NCBI RefSeq assembly: GCF_034387475.1
Contig: NZ_JAXCIL010000002.1
Location: forward strand, 2,356,001-2,420,000
DNA from: Pseudomonas sp. Teo4
Lineage (GTDB): Bacteria > Pseudomonadota > Gammaproteobacteria > Pseudomonadales > Pseudomonadaceae
Length of the DNA: 64,000 bases
Direction of reading: 5' to 3'
Below, one piece after another: positions 1 to 9,488 of the stretch. Position 1 is the first letter of the stretch. Each line of letters begins with the position of its first letter. The notes below the pieces were generated by a model. That model was not told the DNA's origin and made no database searches. It saw nothing but the letters and a program-made list of their open reading frames with translations. Made by a program: the position numbers and the translations under genes.

Positions 1-870
1 GGCCAGGCGTCGGGTATTGACGAAAATCAGCGTGGTGCGATGTTCGCGGGCCAGCGCGGCGAGACGATCGTAGACCAGGCCCCAGACATCGGTGGCCATC
101 ACCGCCTCCAGTGGAACCGGCGGGACTTCCAGTGCCAGGTCACGCTGGCGGATGTGGCCGACATCGACAATCGCGCAAGGGCGTTCATGCCCGGCAAGAA
201 ACCGCGCCACCTGTTCAACTGGGCGCTGGGTCGCCGACAGGCCGATCCGCCGCAGTGGCCGCCCGGCCAGCGCTTCCAGGCGCTCCAGCGTCAACGCCAG
301 ATGGCTGCCGCGCTTGTTGCCGGCCAAGGCGTGGATTTCGTCGACGATCACCGTGTGCACGCTGGCCAGGCCCTCGCGGCCCGAGGCAGAGCCCAGCAGC
401 ACGTACAGCGATTCGGGGGTGGTCACCAGGATGTGTGGTGCCACCTTGCGCATGGCTGTGCGTTCTTTCTGCGCAGTATCGCCGGTGCGGACGGTGGTGG
501 TGATACGCGGTGCTTTCAGGCCCTGATCTTCAAGGGCCTTGCCGATGCCATCGAGCGGTGTCTGCAAATTCAGCCGGATATCGTTGGACAGGGCCTTGAG
601 TGGCGAGACGTACACCACCTGGGTTTGCGCGGGAAGCTCGCCGTCGTGCGCCAAGCCTTCGCGATACAGCTCATCGAGCACGGCCAGAAAGGCGCTCAGG
701 GTCTTGCCCGAGCCGGTAGGTGCGGCGAGCAACATCGACTGGCCGGCATGAATCAGCGGCCAGGCCTGGGCCTGGGCGTCGGTGACCGTGGCGAAATGGC
801 GACGGAACCAGGTACCGACGGCGGGATGGAACAGCTCGAGCACCGGGTGCTGGTGGGCTGGCAGGTTCAT
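1..870 (-). CDS. lhr: Lhr-type DEAD/DEAH-box ATP-dependent helicase, 5' part (partial)
   Basis: This gene runs off the left edge of the window; 290 codons from the ATG at 870 are present with no stop. The translation starts [10 protein letters not shown] and contains Walker A PTGSGKT (residues 51-57), motif II DEIH (177-180) and motif III SAT (212-214). DEIH rather than DEAD, together with motif spacing typical of superfamily 2, fits large Lhr or ligase-associated helicases, which act on DNA or RNA:DNA hybrids in repair. Which subtype it is (full-length Lhr of about 1500 aa, or the shorter ligase-associated form of about 800 aa) cannot be decided because the C terminus lies outside the window. 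It is transcribed divergently from the Nudix gene. Confidence 0.88.
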   Translation of the reverse strand, partial: MNLPAHQHPVLELFHPAVGTWFRRHFATVTDAQAQAWPLIHAGQSMLLAAPTGSGKTLSAFLAVLDELYREGLAHDGELPAQTQVVYVSPLKALSNDIRLNLQTPLDGIGKALEDQGLKAPRITTTVRTGDTAQKERTAMRKVAPHILVTTPESLYVLLGSASGREGLASVHTVIVDEIHALAGNKRGSHLALTLERLEALAGRPLRRIGLSATQRPVEQVARFLAGHERPCAIVDVGHIRQRDLALEVPPVPLEAVMATDVWGLVYDRLAALAREHRTTLIFVNTRRLA

Positions 871-947
871 GTGTTGGTTATGGAGGGTCGGCAGCGGCTT
901 GGCAAGGGGCCGTTCGTCGCGGATCTTCTGTAGACTGTTCCGTCCCT

Positions 948-1010
948 ATCGCTGGCAAGCCAGCTCCCACAGGTATCGTACAACCTGTGGGAGCCGGCTT
1001 GCCGGCGATG
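948..1010. repeat. REP inverted-repeat pair (GCAAGCC-type)
   Basis: Two imperfect copies of the Pseudomonas REP core GGCTTGCCGGCGAT face each other around a short AT-richer loop, in the divergent gap between the helicase and the Nudix gene. The left arm carries CTGGC where the right has CCGGC. The pair can form a long stem. The same arm type recurs near 3.6, 28.4 and 61 kb. Confidence 0.85.
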
Positions 1011-1060
1011 AGGCCGATACAGACGGCACTTCATTTGCACCTTTCTCAGCGAGCCCTTCA

Positions 1061-1474
1061 ATGTCCAACACCATCCGCATCGCCGCAGCCCTGCTGATCG
1101 ACCCGCAAGGCCGTACCCTGCTGGTGCGCAAGCGCGGCACCCTGGCCTTCATGCAGCCAGGTGGCAAGATCGACGCAGGCGAGTCGCCGGCCCAGGCACT
1201 GGTGCGCGAGCTTCATGAAGAGCTGGGCCTGCGGGTCGATCCTGTGGACATCCTGCACATGGGGCGCTTCAGCGCTCCGGCGGCCAACGAGCCGGGGTTC
1301 GAGGTACAGGCTGAGTTGTTCCGCGTTGACTGCGCCGAGGTTGTAGCCCCGGCGGCGGAAATCGAAGAAGTGGTGTGGCTGGCGGCAGAGGAGGCCACGG
1401 CGTTGAACCTGGCGCCACTGACCCGCGACCTGATCCTGCCGCTGTGGCGCGAGAGCCTCAACGCACCGCGCTGA
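1061..1474 (+). CDS. Nudix hydrolase
   Basis: A 137-aa protein beginning MSNTIRIAAA. It carries a full Nudix box at residues 34-57 (GG, E41, then REL-x-EELGL at 49-57), the metal-binding helix of enzymes that cleave nucleoside diphosphates linked to another moiety. Length and single-domain build match small MutT-like Nudix proteins; the substrate cannot be read from sequence. An upstream in-frame ATG would add about 90 residues of low-quality REP-derived sequence, so the start at 1061 is preferred. Its 3' end overlaps that of the convergent metR gene by 17 bases. Confidence 0.85.
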   Translation: MSNTIRIAAALLIDPQGRTLLVRKRGTLAFMQPGGKIDAGESPAQALVRELHEELGLRVDPVDILHMGRFSAPAANEPGFEVQAELFRVDCAEVVAPAAEIEEVVWLAAEEATALNLAPLTRDLILPLWRESLNAPR

Positions 1475-2375
1475 CCCCATCGAGGGTGGCGAACGAAGTG
1501 TCCTTGGCGGTCAGCAGGAAGTCGCGCATGTACGGAGCATCGAGCATGTCGGTGCGGACCGCCGCGTAAAGCGTGGCGAACAGGCCCTTTTCGCCCAGGC
1601 GCTTGCCTTTCACATAGCCCCGCGAGCTGTATTCGTGCAGCGCCCAGTGCGGCATGCCGCAGACACCACGGCCGCTGGCCACCAGCTGCATCATCATGAC
1701 CGTCAGCTCTGAGGTGCGAACGGCAGCCGGTTCGATGTCGGCAGGCTCCAGGAAGCGGGTGAAGATGTCCAGGCGGTCGCGTTCGACCGGGTAGGTGATC
1801 AGCGTTTGCTCGATCAGGTCCTGTGGCACGATGTAGGGCTTGCTGGCCAGCGGGTGCTGGTTGGCCACGGCAAGCATGGCCTCGTAGGTGAACAGCGGCA
1901 CGTAGGTGATGCCAGCCAGGTCCACCGGGTCGGACGTCACCACCAGGTCGAGGTCGCCACGGGCCAGCGCTGGCAACGGTGCGAAGGCAAAGCCCGAGGC
2001 CAGGTCCAGTTCCACTTCCGGCCAGGCATCGCGGAACTGGTCGATGGTCGGCATCAGCCACTGGAAGCAGCTGTGGCATTCGATGGCCATGTGCAGGCGC
2101 CCGGCGGTACCTCCGGCCAGGCGGGCGATGTCGCGTTCGGCGCCACGCAGCAGCGGCAGGGTGGCATCGGCCAATTGCAGCAGGCGCAGGCCTGCGCTGG
2201 TGAAACGGATCGGTTTGGTCTTGCGCACGAATAACGGCAGGCCCAGACGCTCTTCCAGCTCCTTGAACTGGTGCGACAGCGCCGATTGAGTCAGGTGCAG
2301 GCGTTCGGCGGCCTCCACCAAACTGTCGGCCTCGCGCAGGGCATGAAGGGTTTTCAGGTGACGGATCTCCAGCAC
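1458..2375 (-). CDS. metR: LysR-family regulator MetR
   Basis: A 305-aa LysR-type regulator. The N-terminal winged HTH (about residues 1-60, MLEIRHLKTLHALREADSLV onward with LTQSALSHQFKELEERLG) is followed by a periplasmic-binding-protein-like effector domain. The N-terminal HTH and the FVRKTKPIRFT stretch resemble MetR, which uses homocysteine as co-effector to control methionine synthesis genes such as metE. No met gene lies next to it here, so assignment is by sequence resemblance only. It is transcribed divergently from the secreted hydrolase and overlaps the Nudix gene tail to tail. Confidence 0.8.
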   Translation of the reverse strand: MLEIRHLKTLHALREADSLVEAAERLHLTQSALSHQFKELEERLGLPLFVRKTKPIRFTSAGLRLLQLADATLPLLRGAERDIARLAGGTAGRLHMAIECHSCFQWLMPTIDQFRDAWPEVELDLASGFAFAPLPALARGDLDLVVTSDPVDLAGITYVPLFTYEAMLAVANQHPLASKPYIVPQDLIEQTLITYPVERDRLDIFTRFLEPADIEPAAVRTSELTVMMMQLVASGRGVCGMPHWALHEYSSRGYVKGKRLGEKGLFATLYAAVRTDMLDAPYMRDFLLTAKDTSFATLDGVSAVR

Positions 2376-2397
2376 GGCTGACTCCGGGAGAAAAACT

Positions 2398-2430
2398 TGA
2401 GGGAAAATGGAATGAGTTGAGTTTCCCTCA
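2398..2430. promoter_or_regulatory. Inverted repeat upstream of metR, possible LysR operator
   Basis: Arms TGAGGGAAA (2398-2406) and TTTCCCTCA (2422-2430) are perfect inverted repeats beginning 23 bases upstream of the metR start codon. LysR regulators usually bind dyads in the gap between their own gene and a divergent target, so this is a candidate autoregulatory site. The arms do not match the enterobacterial MetR consensus TGAA-N5-TTCA, which lowers confidence. Confidence 0.4.
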
Positions 2431-2572
2431 TGTTGCCCCTGCCTGTCGACTGGCCTTTGGTACTGACCACTCAGCAGGGTTCATCAAACTGTCACTGAAC
2501 TGTGGCAGCGCGCCCGAACAGATTTCATCAGACTCACGCTCTACTGGGGATTTGCATTCTGGTGTTTCTTTC

Positions 2573-3568
2573 ATGCGGGCTTTCTTGTTCTTTTTATTCT
2601 TTGTGTTGGGCGTACCGGCGGGAGTTGCCGCTGGGCGCTGTGACGCTCAGGTGCCGGTGCAACGGGCCGAACTGGGCGAGTTGAGCCTGGTGTACCAGAG
2701 TGTCGGCGCGCCGAGAGATCCGGCTTTGCTGCTCGTCATGGGCCTGGGTGGGCAGTTGATCCATTGGCCCGACGACGTGGTGGAGGCGCTGTGCCGCCAA
2801 GGTTTTCGGGTCATTCGCTATGACAACCGCGATGTTGGCCTGTCGCGCTGGAACCAATTGCCGCCCTCGGCCAACCTGACGGTCGAGTTGTTGCGCTACA
2901 AGTTTGGCCTGCCGGTTGCCGCGCCTTACAGCCTGACCGATATGGCGGGCGATGGCTTGCGGCTGATGGATGCGCTGGGGGTACGCGATTTCCATGTGCT
3001 GGGGGTGAGCATGGGCGGCATGATCGCCCAGCACATGGCAGCCATGGCACCGGAGCGTGTGCGCAGCCTGACGCTGGTGATGTCCAGCTCCGGTGCCGCA
3101 GGGTTGCCGGCGCCGAACCCGGCCCTGGTTCAGCTCCTGGCCCGTCGCAACGCCCCGAACCGGGAAGTGGCCATCGAGCAGCAGGCTGACCTGCTGGCTG
3201 CGTTGGGCAGCCCCGAGGTGCAAGATGATCGGGCGGTGCTGTTGCAGCAGGCAGCGGCGGCCTATGACCGGGCGTTCAATCCTGAAGGGGCAAAGCGTCA
3301 GATCATGGCGATTCTCGCTGAGCCAAGCCGGGTCGAATTGCTGAACCAGCTGCGGGTCCCGACCCTGGTGGTGCATGGCACCGCCGACCCGTTGTTGCCG
3401 GTGATGCACGGTGTGCATCTGGCGGCGCATATCCAGGGAAGCCAGCTGCGGTTGATACCGGGGTTGGCTCATCGTTTCCAGGAGCAGTTCAAGGCGCCAT
3501 TGCTTGGGGCGGTGTTGCCCTATTTACAGGCGCATCGACAGGATATGACGCACATCGCCGGGCTTTGA
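2573..3568 (+). CDS. Secreted alpha/beta hydrolase
   Basis: A 331-aa protein with an N-terminal hydrophobic signal sequence ([20 protein letters not shown]), so probably exported. The alpha/beta hydrolase fold is shown by the nucleophile elbow GVSMGG (Ser146), the acid in HGTADP (Asp272) and a C-terminal His in GLAHRF (His300). The oxyanion region is GLGG (57-60). An in-frame start 156 bases upstream would bury the signal peptide behind 52 unlikely residues, so 2573 is chosen. The family includes esterases and lipases; the substrate is unknown. It stands alone, divergent from metR. Confidence 0.82.
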   Translation: MRAFLFFLFFVLGVPAGVAAGRCDAQVPVQRAELGELSLVYQSVGAPRDPALLLVMGLGGQLIHWPDDVVEALCRQGFRVIRYDNRDVGLSRWNQLPPSANLTVELLRYKFGLPVAAPYSLTDMAGDGLRLMDALGVRDFHVLGVSMGGMIAQHMAAMAPERVRSLTLVMSSSGAAGLPAPNPALVQLLARRNAPNREVAIEQQADLLAALGSPEVQDDRAVLLQQAAAAYDRAFNPEGAKRQIMAILAEPSRVELLNQLRVPTLVVHGTADPLLPVMHGVHLAAHIQGSQLRLIPGLAHRFQEQFKAPLLGAVLPYLQAHRQDMTHIAGL

Positions 3569-3578
3569 ATAGGTGCTG

Positions 3579-3654
3579 CCTTCATCGCCGGCAAGCCGGC
3601 TCCCACAAGGGGGCGGTGCATTACCTGTAGGAGCCGGCTTGCCGGCGATGAAGG
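3579..3654. repeat. REP inverted-repeat pair (GCAAGCC-type)
   Basis: Two facing copies of the ATCGCCGGCAAGCCGGCTCC arm lie just downstream of the hydrolase and convergent to glpM. Flanking CCTTC/GAAGG extends the stem. One copy has CTGTAGG in place of the more usual CTGTGGG. Confidence 0.85.
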
Positions 3655-3668
3655 CACCACGATTCGAA

Positions 3669-4004
3669 TCAGTGCATCCGCACCCACACCGTCACCAGTA
3701 CCGTCGCCGCCATCAGCCAGGCCACCGTGGCCAGCGCCAGCGACACCTCCAGGCGCATCCGGTCCACCAGCACATACAAAGTCGCCAAGTACACGAAGTA
3801 GGGAATGATCGACCACATCCCGAACAGGATTGTGGTCTTCAGGTCGTCGACGCCACGCCCCTTGCCGACGATGTAGTGAGCGATCAGGGCGAAGGTGGGG
3901 AACAGCGGCACCAGCCCAGCGATGTAGTAGTTGCGGGTCTTCGAAAGGATAGCCAGCAATACGACTACACCAGCGCCCAGGGCGGCTTTGAATACCAGGT
4001 CCAC
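3669..4004 (-). CDS. glpM: GlpM family inner-membrane protein
   Basis: A 111-aa highly hydrophobic protein with about four membrane segments. The stretches NYYIAGLVPLFPTFALIAHY and LFGMWSIIPYFVYLATLY are characteristic of GlpM, a Pseudomonas membrane protein named from the glp region and linked to efficient alginate production in P. aeruginosa (established for the family). The start is a GTG at 4004, 25 nucleotides downstream of the aauR stop, so it is probably the last gene of the aauS-aauR transcript. The biochemical role is not known. Confidence 0.85.
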   Translation of the reverse strand: MDLVFKAALGAGVVVLLAILSKTRNYYIAGLVPLFPTFALIAHYIVGKGRGVDDLKTTILFGMWSIIPYFVYLATLYVLVDRMRLEVSLALATVAWLMAATVLVTVWVRMH

Positions 4005-4029
4005 GTTGTCTTTCCAGATCAGGTTGAGG

Positions 4030-5358
4030 TCAGCCGAGGCCGTACTTTTTCACTTTGTCGAACAGCGTCGTCTTGGCCATGCCCAGCTCCTGGCTGGCTT
4101 GGCTGAGGTTGCCGCCGGTGCGCTGCAGGGCGTCGCTGAGCAGGTTGCGCTCGAACGCCTCGACGGCCTCGGAAAAGCCCAGGCCTTGAGCCGCGCCACC
4201 GCTGCTGCTTTTCTTGAAGGCCGGCAGGCCCAAGGCGTAGCGTTCGGCGACGTTGCGCAGTTCACGTACGTTGCCTGGCCAGTCATGGGCCATCAGGCGA
4301 GACAGGGTCTGGCTGTCCAGTGTCGGGATGTCACGGTCAAAGCGCAGCGCGGACTGCTGCAGGAAGTGCTCGAACAACTGCAGGATGTCTTCGCGACGCT
4401 CACGCAGCGGTGGCAGCTCCAGGGTGACCACGTTCAGGCGGTAATACAGGTCGCTGCGGAACTGGCCGCTCTGGCCGAGCGCATCAAGGTCGGACTTGGT
4501 CGCGGCGATCACCCGGCAGTCCACCGGGATGCTCTGGTTCGAACCCAGGCGTTCCAGGGTGCGTTCCTGCAGCACGCGCAGCAGTTTGATCTGCAGGTTG
4601 ATCGGCATGCTCTCGACTTCATCGAGGAACAGCGTACCGCCGTTGGCATGTTCGATCTTGCCGATACGGCGTTTTCCGGCACCGGTGAAGGCGTTGGCTT
4701 CGTGGCCGAAAATCTCGCTTTCGAACAGGTTTTCTGGCAAACCGCCGCAGTTCAGGGCGACAAAAGGTTGGCCCTGGCGGCGGCTGAAGTCATGCAGGCA
4801 ACGGGCGACTAGCTCTTTGCCGGTACCGGTTTCGCCCTCGATCAGCACGTTGGCCGAGGTGTCGGCGACGTTGGCGATCAGCTCGCGCAGGTGCTCCATG
4901 GCCGGGGAGCGGCCGATGATGCGACCTTCCAGGCTGCTTTGGCTGGCCAGTTGGCGGCGCAGGGCAACCACTTCGCGTGACAGGCCGCGTTGCTCGAGGG
5001 CGCGGCGTACCACATCGACCAGCCGCTCTGGGGAGAACGGTTTTTCCATGAAGTCGTAGGCGCCGTTGCGCATTGCGCCGACCGCCATGTCGATGTCGCC
5101 GTGGCCGGTGATCAGTACCACTGGCAGGCTGCGGTCACGGGCCTTGAGCCGGTTCAGCAGTTCCAGGCCGTCGATGCCTGGCAGGCGGATATCACTGACG
5201 ACGATGCCGGCGAAGTCATCGCCAATGCGTTCCAGTGCCTGTTCGGCACTGCCGACACCTTCGCAGGCGATGTCCTCCAGGGCCAACGCCTGTTGGCAGC
5301 CGAGCAGCACATGCGGGTCGTCTTCGACGATCAGGACGGTAAGAGGCGCTTGGTTCAT
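4030..5358 (-). CDS. aauR: Sigma-54-dependent response regulator AauR
   Basis: A 442-aa NtrC-type activator: receiver domain (about 1-120, phospho-acceptor Asp56 in VVSDIRLP), AAA+ domain (about 145-370, Walker A GETGTGKE, Walker B GGTLFLDE) and a C-terminal Fis-type HTH (about 400-442). It is assigned to AauR, the acidic amino acid utilisation regulator, because it overlaps the sensor gene by four bases (ATGA) and sits beside gltIJKL, whose promoter carries sigma-54 and AauR-like sites. The sigma-54 contact loop reads NAFTGA instead of the usual GAFTGA. A DctD role is the main alternative but fits the context less well. Confidence 0.87.
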   Translation of the reverse strand: MNQAPLTVLIVEDDPHVLLGCQQALALEDIACEGVGSAEQALERIGDDFAGIVVSDIRLPGIDGLELLNRLKARDRSLPVVLITGHGDIDMAVGAMRNGAYDFMEKPFSPERLVDVVRRALEQRGLSREVVALRRQLASQSSLEGRIIGRSPAMEHLRELIANVADTSANVLIEGETGTGKELVARCLHDFSRRQGQPFVALNCGGLPENLFESEIFGHEANAFTGAGKRRIGKIEHANGGTLFLDEVESMPINLQIKLLRVLQERTLERLGSNQSIPVDCRVIAATKSDLDALGQSGQFRSDLYYRLNVVTLELPPLRERREDILQLFEHFLQQSALRFDRDIPTLDSQTLSRLMAHDWPGNVRELRNVAERYALGLPAFKKSSSGGAAQGLGFSEAVEAFERNLLSDALQRTGGNLSQASQELGMAKTTLFDKVKKYGLG

Positions 5359-7259
5359 GGGTGCTCTGCCGATTCGCTAGGGGGCGTGGCCAAGGGCAGG
5401 GCAAGCACGAAGGCAGTCCCGCCACCTGCGGGGTGCTCGACGCTCAGGGTGCCCTTGGCGGCGGCGGCAAGGCTCGCCGACAGGGTCAGGCCCAGGCCCA
5501 GGCCATGTTCGCCCGGTTTGGTGGTGAAGAAGGGTTCGAACAGGTGCTTGCGTGCCTCTGGGTCGATGCCATGGCCATTGTCGCGTACACGCAGCCGGTA
5601 CTTGTCGTCCTGCAACTCGCCCTCCAGCCAGAGTTCCGGAAGCGGTTGGCTGGCCATGGCGTCGATCGCGTTGCCGATCAGGTTGACCAGTATCTGTTCG
5701 AGTCGGGTTTGGTCGATGGCCAGTTGTTGGTCATCGAACTGGCTGTGCAGTTGCAGTTGGCAGCCGGCGATGCGGTTGCCCAGCACTTGCAGCGTGGCAT
5801 CCACTGCCTTGGCCAGCGAGGCTTGGCCGCGGTCATCGCCACGTCGGGCGAAGGAGCGCAGGCTGGCGGTGATGCGCCCCATGCGGTCGATCAGGTCGTT
5901 CATGGTACGCAGGTTGGTGCTGGCGGTTTCCAGGGCGCCACGCTCCAGGAAGCGCACGGTGTTGCCAGACAGCGTACGCAGTGCCGCAAGCGGCTGGTTC
6001 AATTCGTGGGCGATGCTGGTGGACATCTGCCCGATGGCCGCCAGCTTGCCCGCTTGCACCAGTTCGTCCTGAGCATGGCGCAGGGTCTGTTCGGCGTGAC
6101 GGCGTTCGCGGATCTGCCCTTTGAGCCGCTCGTTGCTGGCGCGTAGGTCGGCGGTGCGGTCGGCGATGCGCCGCTCCAGCTGGCTGTTGGCTTCTTCCAG
6201 TGCTTCGCGGGCGGCCAGTCGGGTGGCGATCACCTTGCGTCTTTCGTTCCAGGCGATGCCAAGGATCGCTAGCAGAGCGAACGCCACGCCTACCAGGATG
6301 CCTTGCACCATCGATTCACGGCGCAGGTCCTGAAGAGGGGTGAGCAGGGTGAAGTGCCAGGGCGTGTCGACCAGTCTGCGGGTCTGGGCCAGATAGGCCA
6401 CCTCATGGGCTTTGCCATGGGCGGTTTCGCTGTTGGCCGGAAAGGTCAGTTTCTCCACACCATCGGCCAGGGTTTCACGGGCCAGGGGTTGCAGCTCATT
6501 CAGCGGCCACCAGTAATATTGCAGGCTGCGCGCAAGGCGCTCCTTGATCTGTGGCGTCAGTGGGCGCACCGACTTCAGGCGTCGGGCCGGGTCGCTGGAC
6601 AGGATGATGATACCGTTCTCATCGCTGACGAAGGCTTCCAGGCGAGCGCGTTGCCAGCGCTCTTCAAGGGTGTCCAGGCGTACCTTGATGACCGCCACGC
6701 CAATGATCTTGCCGTGTTCCTCCAGGCCATGGGCCAGGTAGTAGCCGGCCTCGCCGGTAGTGCTGCCGATGCCATAGAAGCGGCCAGGCTCACCGCGCAC
6801 GGCATCCTGGAAATAGGCCCGGAACGACAGGTCTTCACCGAGGAATGAATCGGCATCGCGCCAGTTGCTGGTGGCCTGCACCCGGCCGTTGGTGTCGAGT
6901 ACGAAGATCGCCCGGCTGCGGCTGCGTCGGTTGAGGCCTTCGAGGTATTCGTTCACCGTCTGGCGGTACTCGCCATCGGTGCTGGTGAGCAGCTTCGAGA
7001 CGCTGTCTTCCAGCTCGAGCAAGCTCGGCAGGTAGGTGTACTTGCTGATTTCGCTCTCTACCGTACGTGCATGCAGCTCCAGCTGGCGCTCGCCATTTTC
7101 GCTGAGGGTGCGGATGCCATTGCTCTCGCTGATCAGGTAGCCAGCCAGACCCAGGCCGATCATCAGCAGGATGACCAGGGGCGGCAGCAGCAGTTGGCGG
7201 ATCAGGCGGGATTTCACGGCAGGCTTGGCAGGGAGAAGAAGCGAAGGATCGCATTTCAT
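5355..7259 (-). CDS. aauS: Sensor histidine kinase AauS
   Basis: A 634-aa DctB-like membrane sensor. A membrane helix lies near residues 22-42, followed by a large periplasmic sensing region of dCache type, a second helix near 310-330 and a coiled coil (EEANSQLERRIADRTADLRA). The HisKA domain has the phospho-accepting His in IAHELNQPL. The HATPase domain has the N box NLIGNAIDAM and the G box DNGHGI. It is the cognate partner of AauR, with coding regions overlapping by four bases. A GTG one codon upstream (7262) could also start the protein. The ligand is inferred to be acidic amino acids from the adjacent transporter. Confidence 0.87.
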   Translation of the reverse strand: MKCDPSLLLPAKPAVKSRLIRQLLLPPLVILLMIGLGLAGYLISESNGIRTLSENGERQLELHARTVESEISKYTYLPSLLELEDSVSKLLTSTDGEYRQTVNEYLEGLNRRSRSRAIFVLDTNGRVQATSNWRDADSFLGEDLSFRAYFQDAVRGEPGRFYGIGSTTGEAGYYLAHGLEEHGKIIGVAVIKVRLDTLEERWQRARLEAFVSDENGIIILSSDPARRLKSVRPLTPQIKERLARSLQYYWWPLNELQPLARETLADGVEKLTFPANSETAHGKAHEVAYLAQTRRLVDTPWHFTLLTPLQDLRRESMVQGILVGVAFALLAILGIAWNERRKVIATRLAAREALEEANSQLERRIADRTADLRASNERLKGQIRERRHAEQTLRHAQDELVQAGKLAAIGQMSTSIAHELNQPLAALRTLSGNTVRFLERGALETASTNLRTMNDLIDRMGRITASLRSFARRGDDRGQASLAKAVDATLQVLGNRIAGCQLQLHSQFDDQQLAIDQTRLEQILVNLIGNAIDAMASQPLPELWLEGELQDDKYRLRVRDNGHGIDPEARKHLFEPFFTTKPGEHGLGLGLTLSASLAAAAKGTLSVEHPAGGGTAFVLALPLATPPSESAEHP

Positions 7260-7285
7260 CACAGTGGCCTTGTCACGACCAGCAT

Positions 7286-7313
7286 CCGCTGCCCGGAGGA
7301 TGTCGGGCAGCGG
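7286..7313 (-). terminator. Stem-loop between gltL and aauS
   Basis: CCGCTGCCC (7286-7294) pairs with GGGCAGCGG (7305-7313), giving a 9-bp GC stem in the 79-base gap between gltL and aauS. No T run follows, so it looks more like an attenuating or mRNA-stabilising hairpin than a full terminator; it could lower aauSR transcription relative to glt. Confidence 0.45.
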
Positions 7314-7338
7314 TGCCAGCCGGCTTATGGTCGCAGGA

Positions 7339-8073
7339 TCAGTGTTGCAGGATCTTGCTGAGGAAGTGCTGAGTCCGTTCGTGGCGGGCAGTCGGGTCGC
7401 CGAAGAAATCTTCCTTCTGGCAGTCCTCGATGATGCTGCCCTTGTCCATGAAGATCACGCGGTTGGCCACTTTGCGAGCGAAGCCCATTTCGTGGGTTAC
7501 GCACATCATGGTCATGCCTTCGTGGGCAAGTTCGACCATCACGTCCAGCACTTCGTTGACCATCTCGGGGTCCAGCGCCGAGGTCGGTTCGTCGAACAGC
7601 ATGACGATCGGGTCCATCGACAGCGCGCGGGCAATCGCCACGCGCTGTTGCTGGCCGCCGGACAGCTGGCCCGGGTGTTTCTTGGCGTGGGCGCCGAGGC
7701 CGACGCGGTCGAGCAGGGCCAGGCCCTTCTTGGTGGCTTCGGCTTCACTGCGGCCCAGGACCTTGCGCTGGGCAATGGTCAGGTTTTCGGTGATGGTCAG
7801 GTGCGGGAACAGCTCGAAGTGCTGGAACACCATGCCCACCCGCGAGCGCAGTTTTGGCAGGTTGGTTTTCGGGTCGGCGATGGAGGTGCCGTCGACCACG
7901 ATGTCGCCTTTCTGGAACGGCTCCAGCGCGTTGACGCACTTGATCAGGGTGGATTTGCCCGAGCCCGAAGGGCCGCAGACCACCACCACTTCACCTTTCT
8001 TGACCTCGGTGCTGCAGTCGGTCAGCACCTGGAAGTCCCCGTACCACTTGTTGACGTTCTTGATGGAAATCAT
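7339..8073 (-). CDS. gltL: Glutamate/aspartate ABC transporter, ATP-binding protein
   Basis: A 244-aa ABC ATPase of the polar amino acid family (called aatP in P. putida). Walker A GPSGSGKS (34-41), signature [15 protein letters not shown], Walker [14 protein letters not shown] and the H-loop VTHEM are all present. It energises uptake through GltJ/GltK. The start [10 protein letters not shown] at 8073 is chosen because it gives the usual N terminus and a four-base ATGA overlap with gltK; a start 36 bases upstream would add an unlikely leader. It is the last gene of the gltIJKL cluster. Confidence 0.93.
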   Translation of the reverse strand: MISIKNVNKWYGDFQVLTDCSTEVKKGEVVVVCGPSGSGKSTLIKCVNALEPFQKGDIVVDGTSIADPKTNLPKLRSRVGMVFQHFELFPHLTITENLTIAQRKVLGRSEAEATKKGLALLDRVGLGAHAKKHPGQLSGGQQQRVAIARALSMDPIVMLFDEPTSALDPEMVNEVLDVMVELAHEGMTMMCVTHEMGFARKVANRVIFMDKGSIIEDCQKEDFFGDPTARHERTQHFLSKILQH

Positions 8074-8741
8074 ACGGTGATCCTTTTTTGCAGGCGCTTG
8101 ACCAGCCACGAAGCGGAGAAGCTGATGAGGAAGTACACGACACCGGCGAAGATCAGGAACTCATGGGAGCGTCCGATGATGTCGCCGTTGGAGCGTGCCG
8201 AGTTGAGGAAGTCCACCAGGCCCACGGTGTACACCAGCGAGGTGTCCTGGAACAGGATGATGCTCTGTTGCAGCAGCAGCGGGGTCATCTTGCGGAAAGC
8301 CTGGGGCAGGATGATCAGGCGCATGGTCTGGCCATAGGTCATGCCCAGCGCATACGACGCGCCCATCTGGCCCTTGGAGATCGACTGCACGCCAGCGCGG
8401 ACGATTTCGCAGAAGTACGCGGCCTCGAACATCATGAACGCCACCACGCAGGAGGTGAAGGCACCCACCGGGGTGTCCTCGCCGGTGATCCAGCGCAGCA
8501 CGAACGGCACCGCCAGGTAGAACCAGGTGATCACCAGCAGCAACGGGATGGAACGGAAGTAGTTGACGTAGGCGCCGGCCAGGTTCGCCAGCAGCTTGCT
8601 CGACGACAGGCGCATCAATGCCAGGAGGGTACCCAGCACGATGCCGCCGACCACGCCCATGACCATCAGCTGCAGGGTCATGACCATGCCGTCCCAGAGG
8701 GCGGGCAGGGCGGGGATGATTTCGCTGAAATCCATGTCCAT
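8070..8741 (-). CDS. gltK: Glutamate/aspartate ABC transporter permease GltK
   Basis: A 223-aa integral membrane permease of the HisM/GlnP type. Hydrophobic segments begin at about residues 20, 60, 85 and 185, and the coupling-loop EAA-type motif lies in [18 protein letters not shown]. It pairs with GltJ to form the transmembrane channel (aatM in P. putida). The start codon directly follows the gltJ stop (TAAATG) with GGAGG seven bases upstream, which settles the start and indicates translational coupling. Confidence 0.92.
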   Translation of the reverse strand: MDMDFSEIIPALPALWDGMVMTLQLMVMGVVGGIVLGTLLALMRLSSSKLLANLAGAYVNYFRSIPLLLVITWFYLAVPFVLRWITGEDTPVGAFTSCVVAFMMFEAAYFCEIVRAGVQSISKGQMGASYALGMTYGQTMRLIILPQAFRKMTPLLLQQSIILFQDTSLVYTVGLVDFLNSARSNGDIIGRSHEFLIFAGVVYFLISFSASWLVKRLQKRITV

Positions 8742-9488
8742 TTACTTGCCTCCCACGGAAATCAGGCCAGGCACCGAGACTTTCTTCTCGACCAGGCGCA
8801 TGAACAGCATCAGGCCCATGTTCAAGGTGAAGTAGATCAGGGTTGCCAGGGTGAACGCTTCGAACAGGTTGGCGGAGAATTCAGCGGTCTGCTTGGTCTG
8901 CGCCAGCAGCTCCATCAGGCCGATCAACGACGCCACCGAAGAGTTCTTGAACACGTTGAGGAACTCGGAGGTGAGCGGCGGAATGATGATCCGGTAGGCT
9001 TGCGGCAGCAGCACGTTGTTGTAGATCTGCGGCAGGCTGAAGCCCATGGCGCGGGCGGCGGCTTCCTGGCCGCGGGGCAGCGCCTGAATACCGGTGCGCA
9101 CCTGTTCGCAGACCCGCGCGGCGGTGAACAGGCCCAGGCAGATGACCACGCTGATCAGCGCCGAGGTGGTCGGGTTGAGGTCCTGCTTGAACCATTCCTG
9201 CAGGCCCTCGGGCAGCAGGTCCGGCACCAGGAAGTACCAGATGAACAGCTGTACCAGCAGCGGCACGTTGCGGAACAGCTCCACATAGGCGGTGGCAATG
9301 CCCGACACCAGGCGGTTCGGCACGGTACGCATGACGCCAAGCACCGAGCCCAGCAGCAGCGCGATGATCCAGGCGGAGATGGCGATGGCGATGGTCCAGC
9401 CCAGGCCGGTGATATACCAGTCCAGATAGGTTTCGCTGCCCACGCCGGTGGACTTGAAGAACACGCCCCAGTCCCAGTTGTAATTCAT
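8742..9488 (-). CDS. gltJ: Glutamate/aspartate ABC transporter permease GltJ
   Basis: A 248-aa permease starting MNYNWDWGVF, with several membrane segments and the EAA-type loop ALPRGQEAAARAMGFSLPQI. The opening residues are typical of GltJ (aatQ in P. putida). Together with GltK and GltL it imports glutamate and aspartate delivered by GltI. A 132-base gap with a strong hairpin separates it from gltI. Confidence 0.92.
   Translation of the reverse strand: MNYNWDWGVFFKSTGVGSETYLDWYITGLGWTIAIAISAWIIALLLGSVLGVMRTVPNRLVSGIATAYVELFRNVPLLVQLFIWYFLVPDLLPEGLQEWFKQDLNPTTSALISVVICLGLFTAARVCEQVRTGIQALPRGQEAAARAMGFSLPQIYNNVLLPQAYRIIIPPLTSEFLNVFKNSSVASLIGLMELLAQTKQTAEFSANLFEAFTLATLIYFTLNMGLMLFMRLVEKKVSVPGLISVGGK

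Noticed and set aside
40-933. Plus-strand frames over the first 900 bases
   Set aside because: They mirror the minus-strand Lhr helicase, which has intact Walker A, DEIH and SAT motifs.
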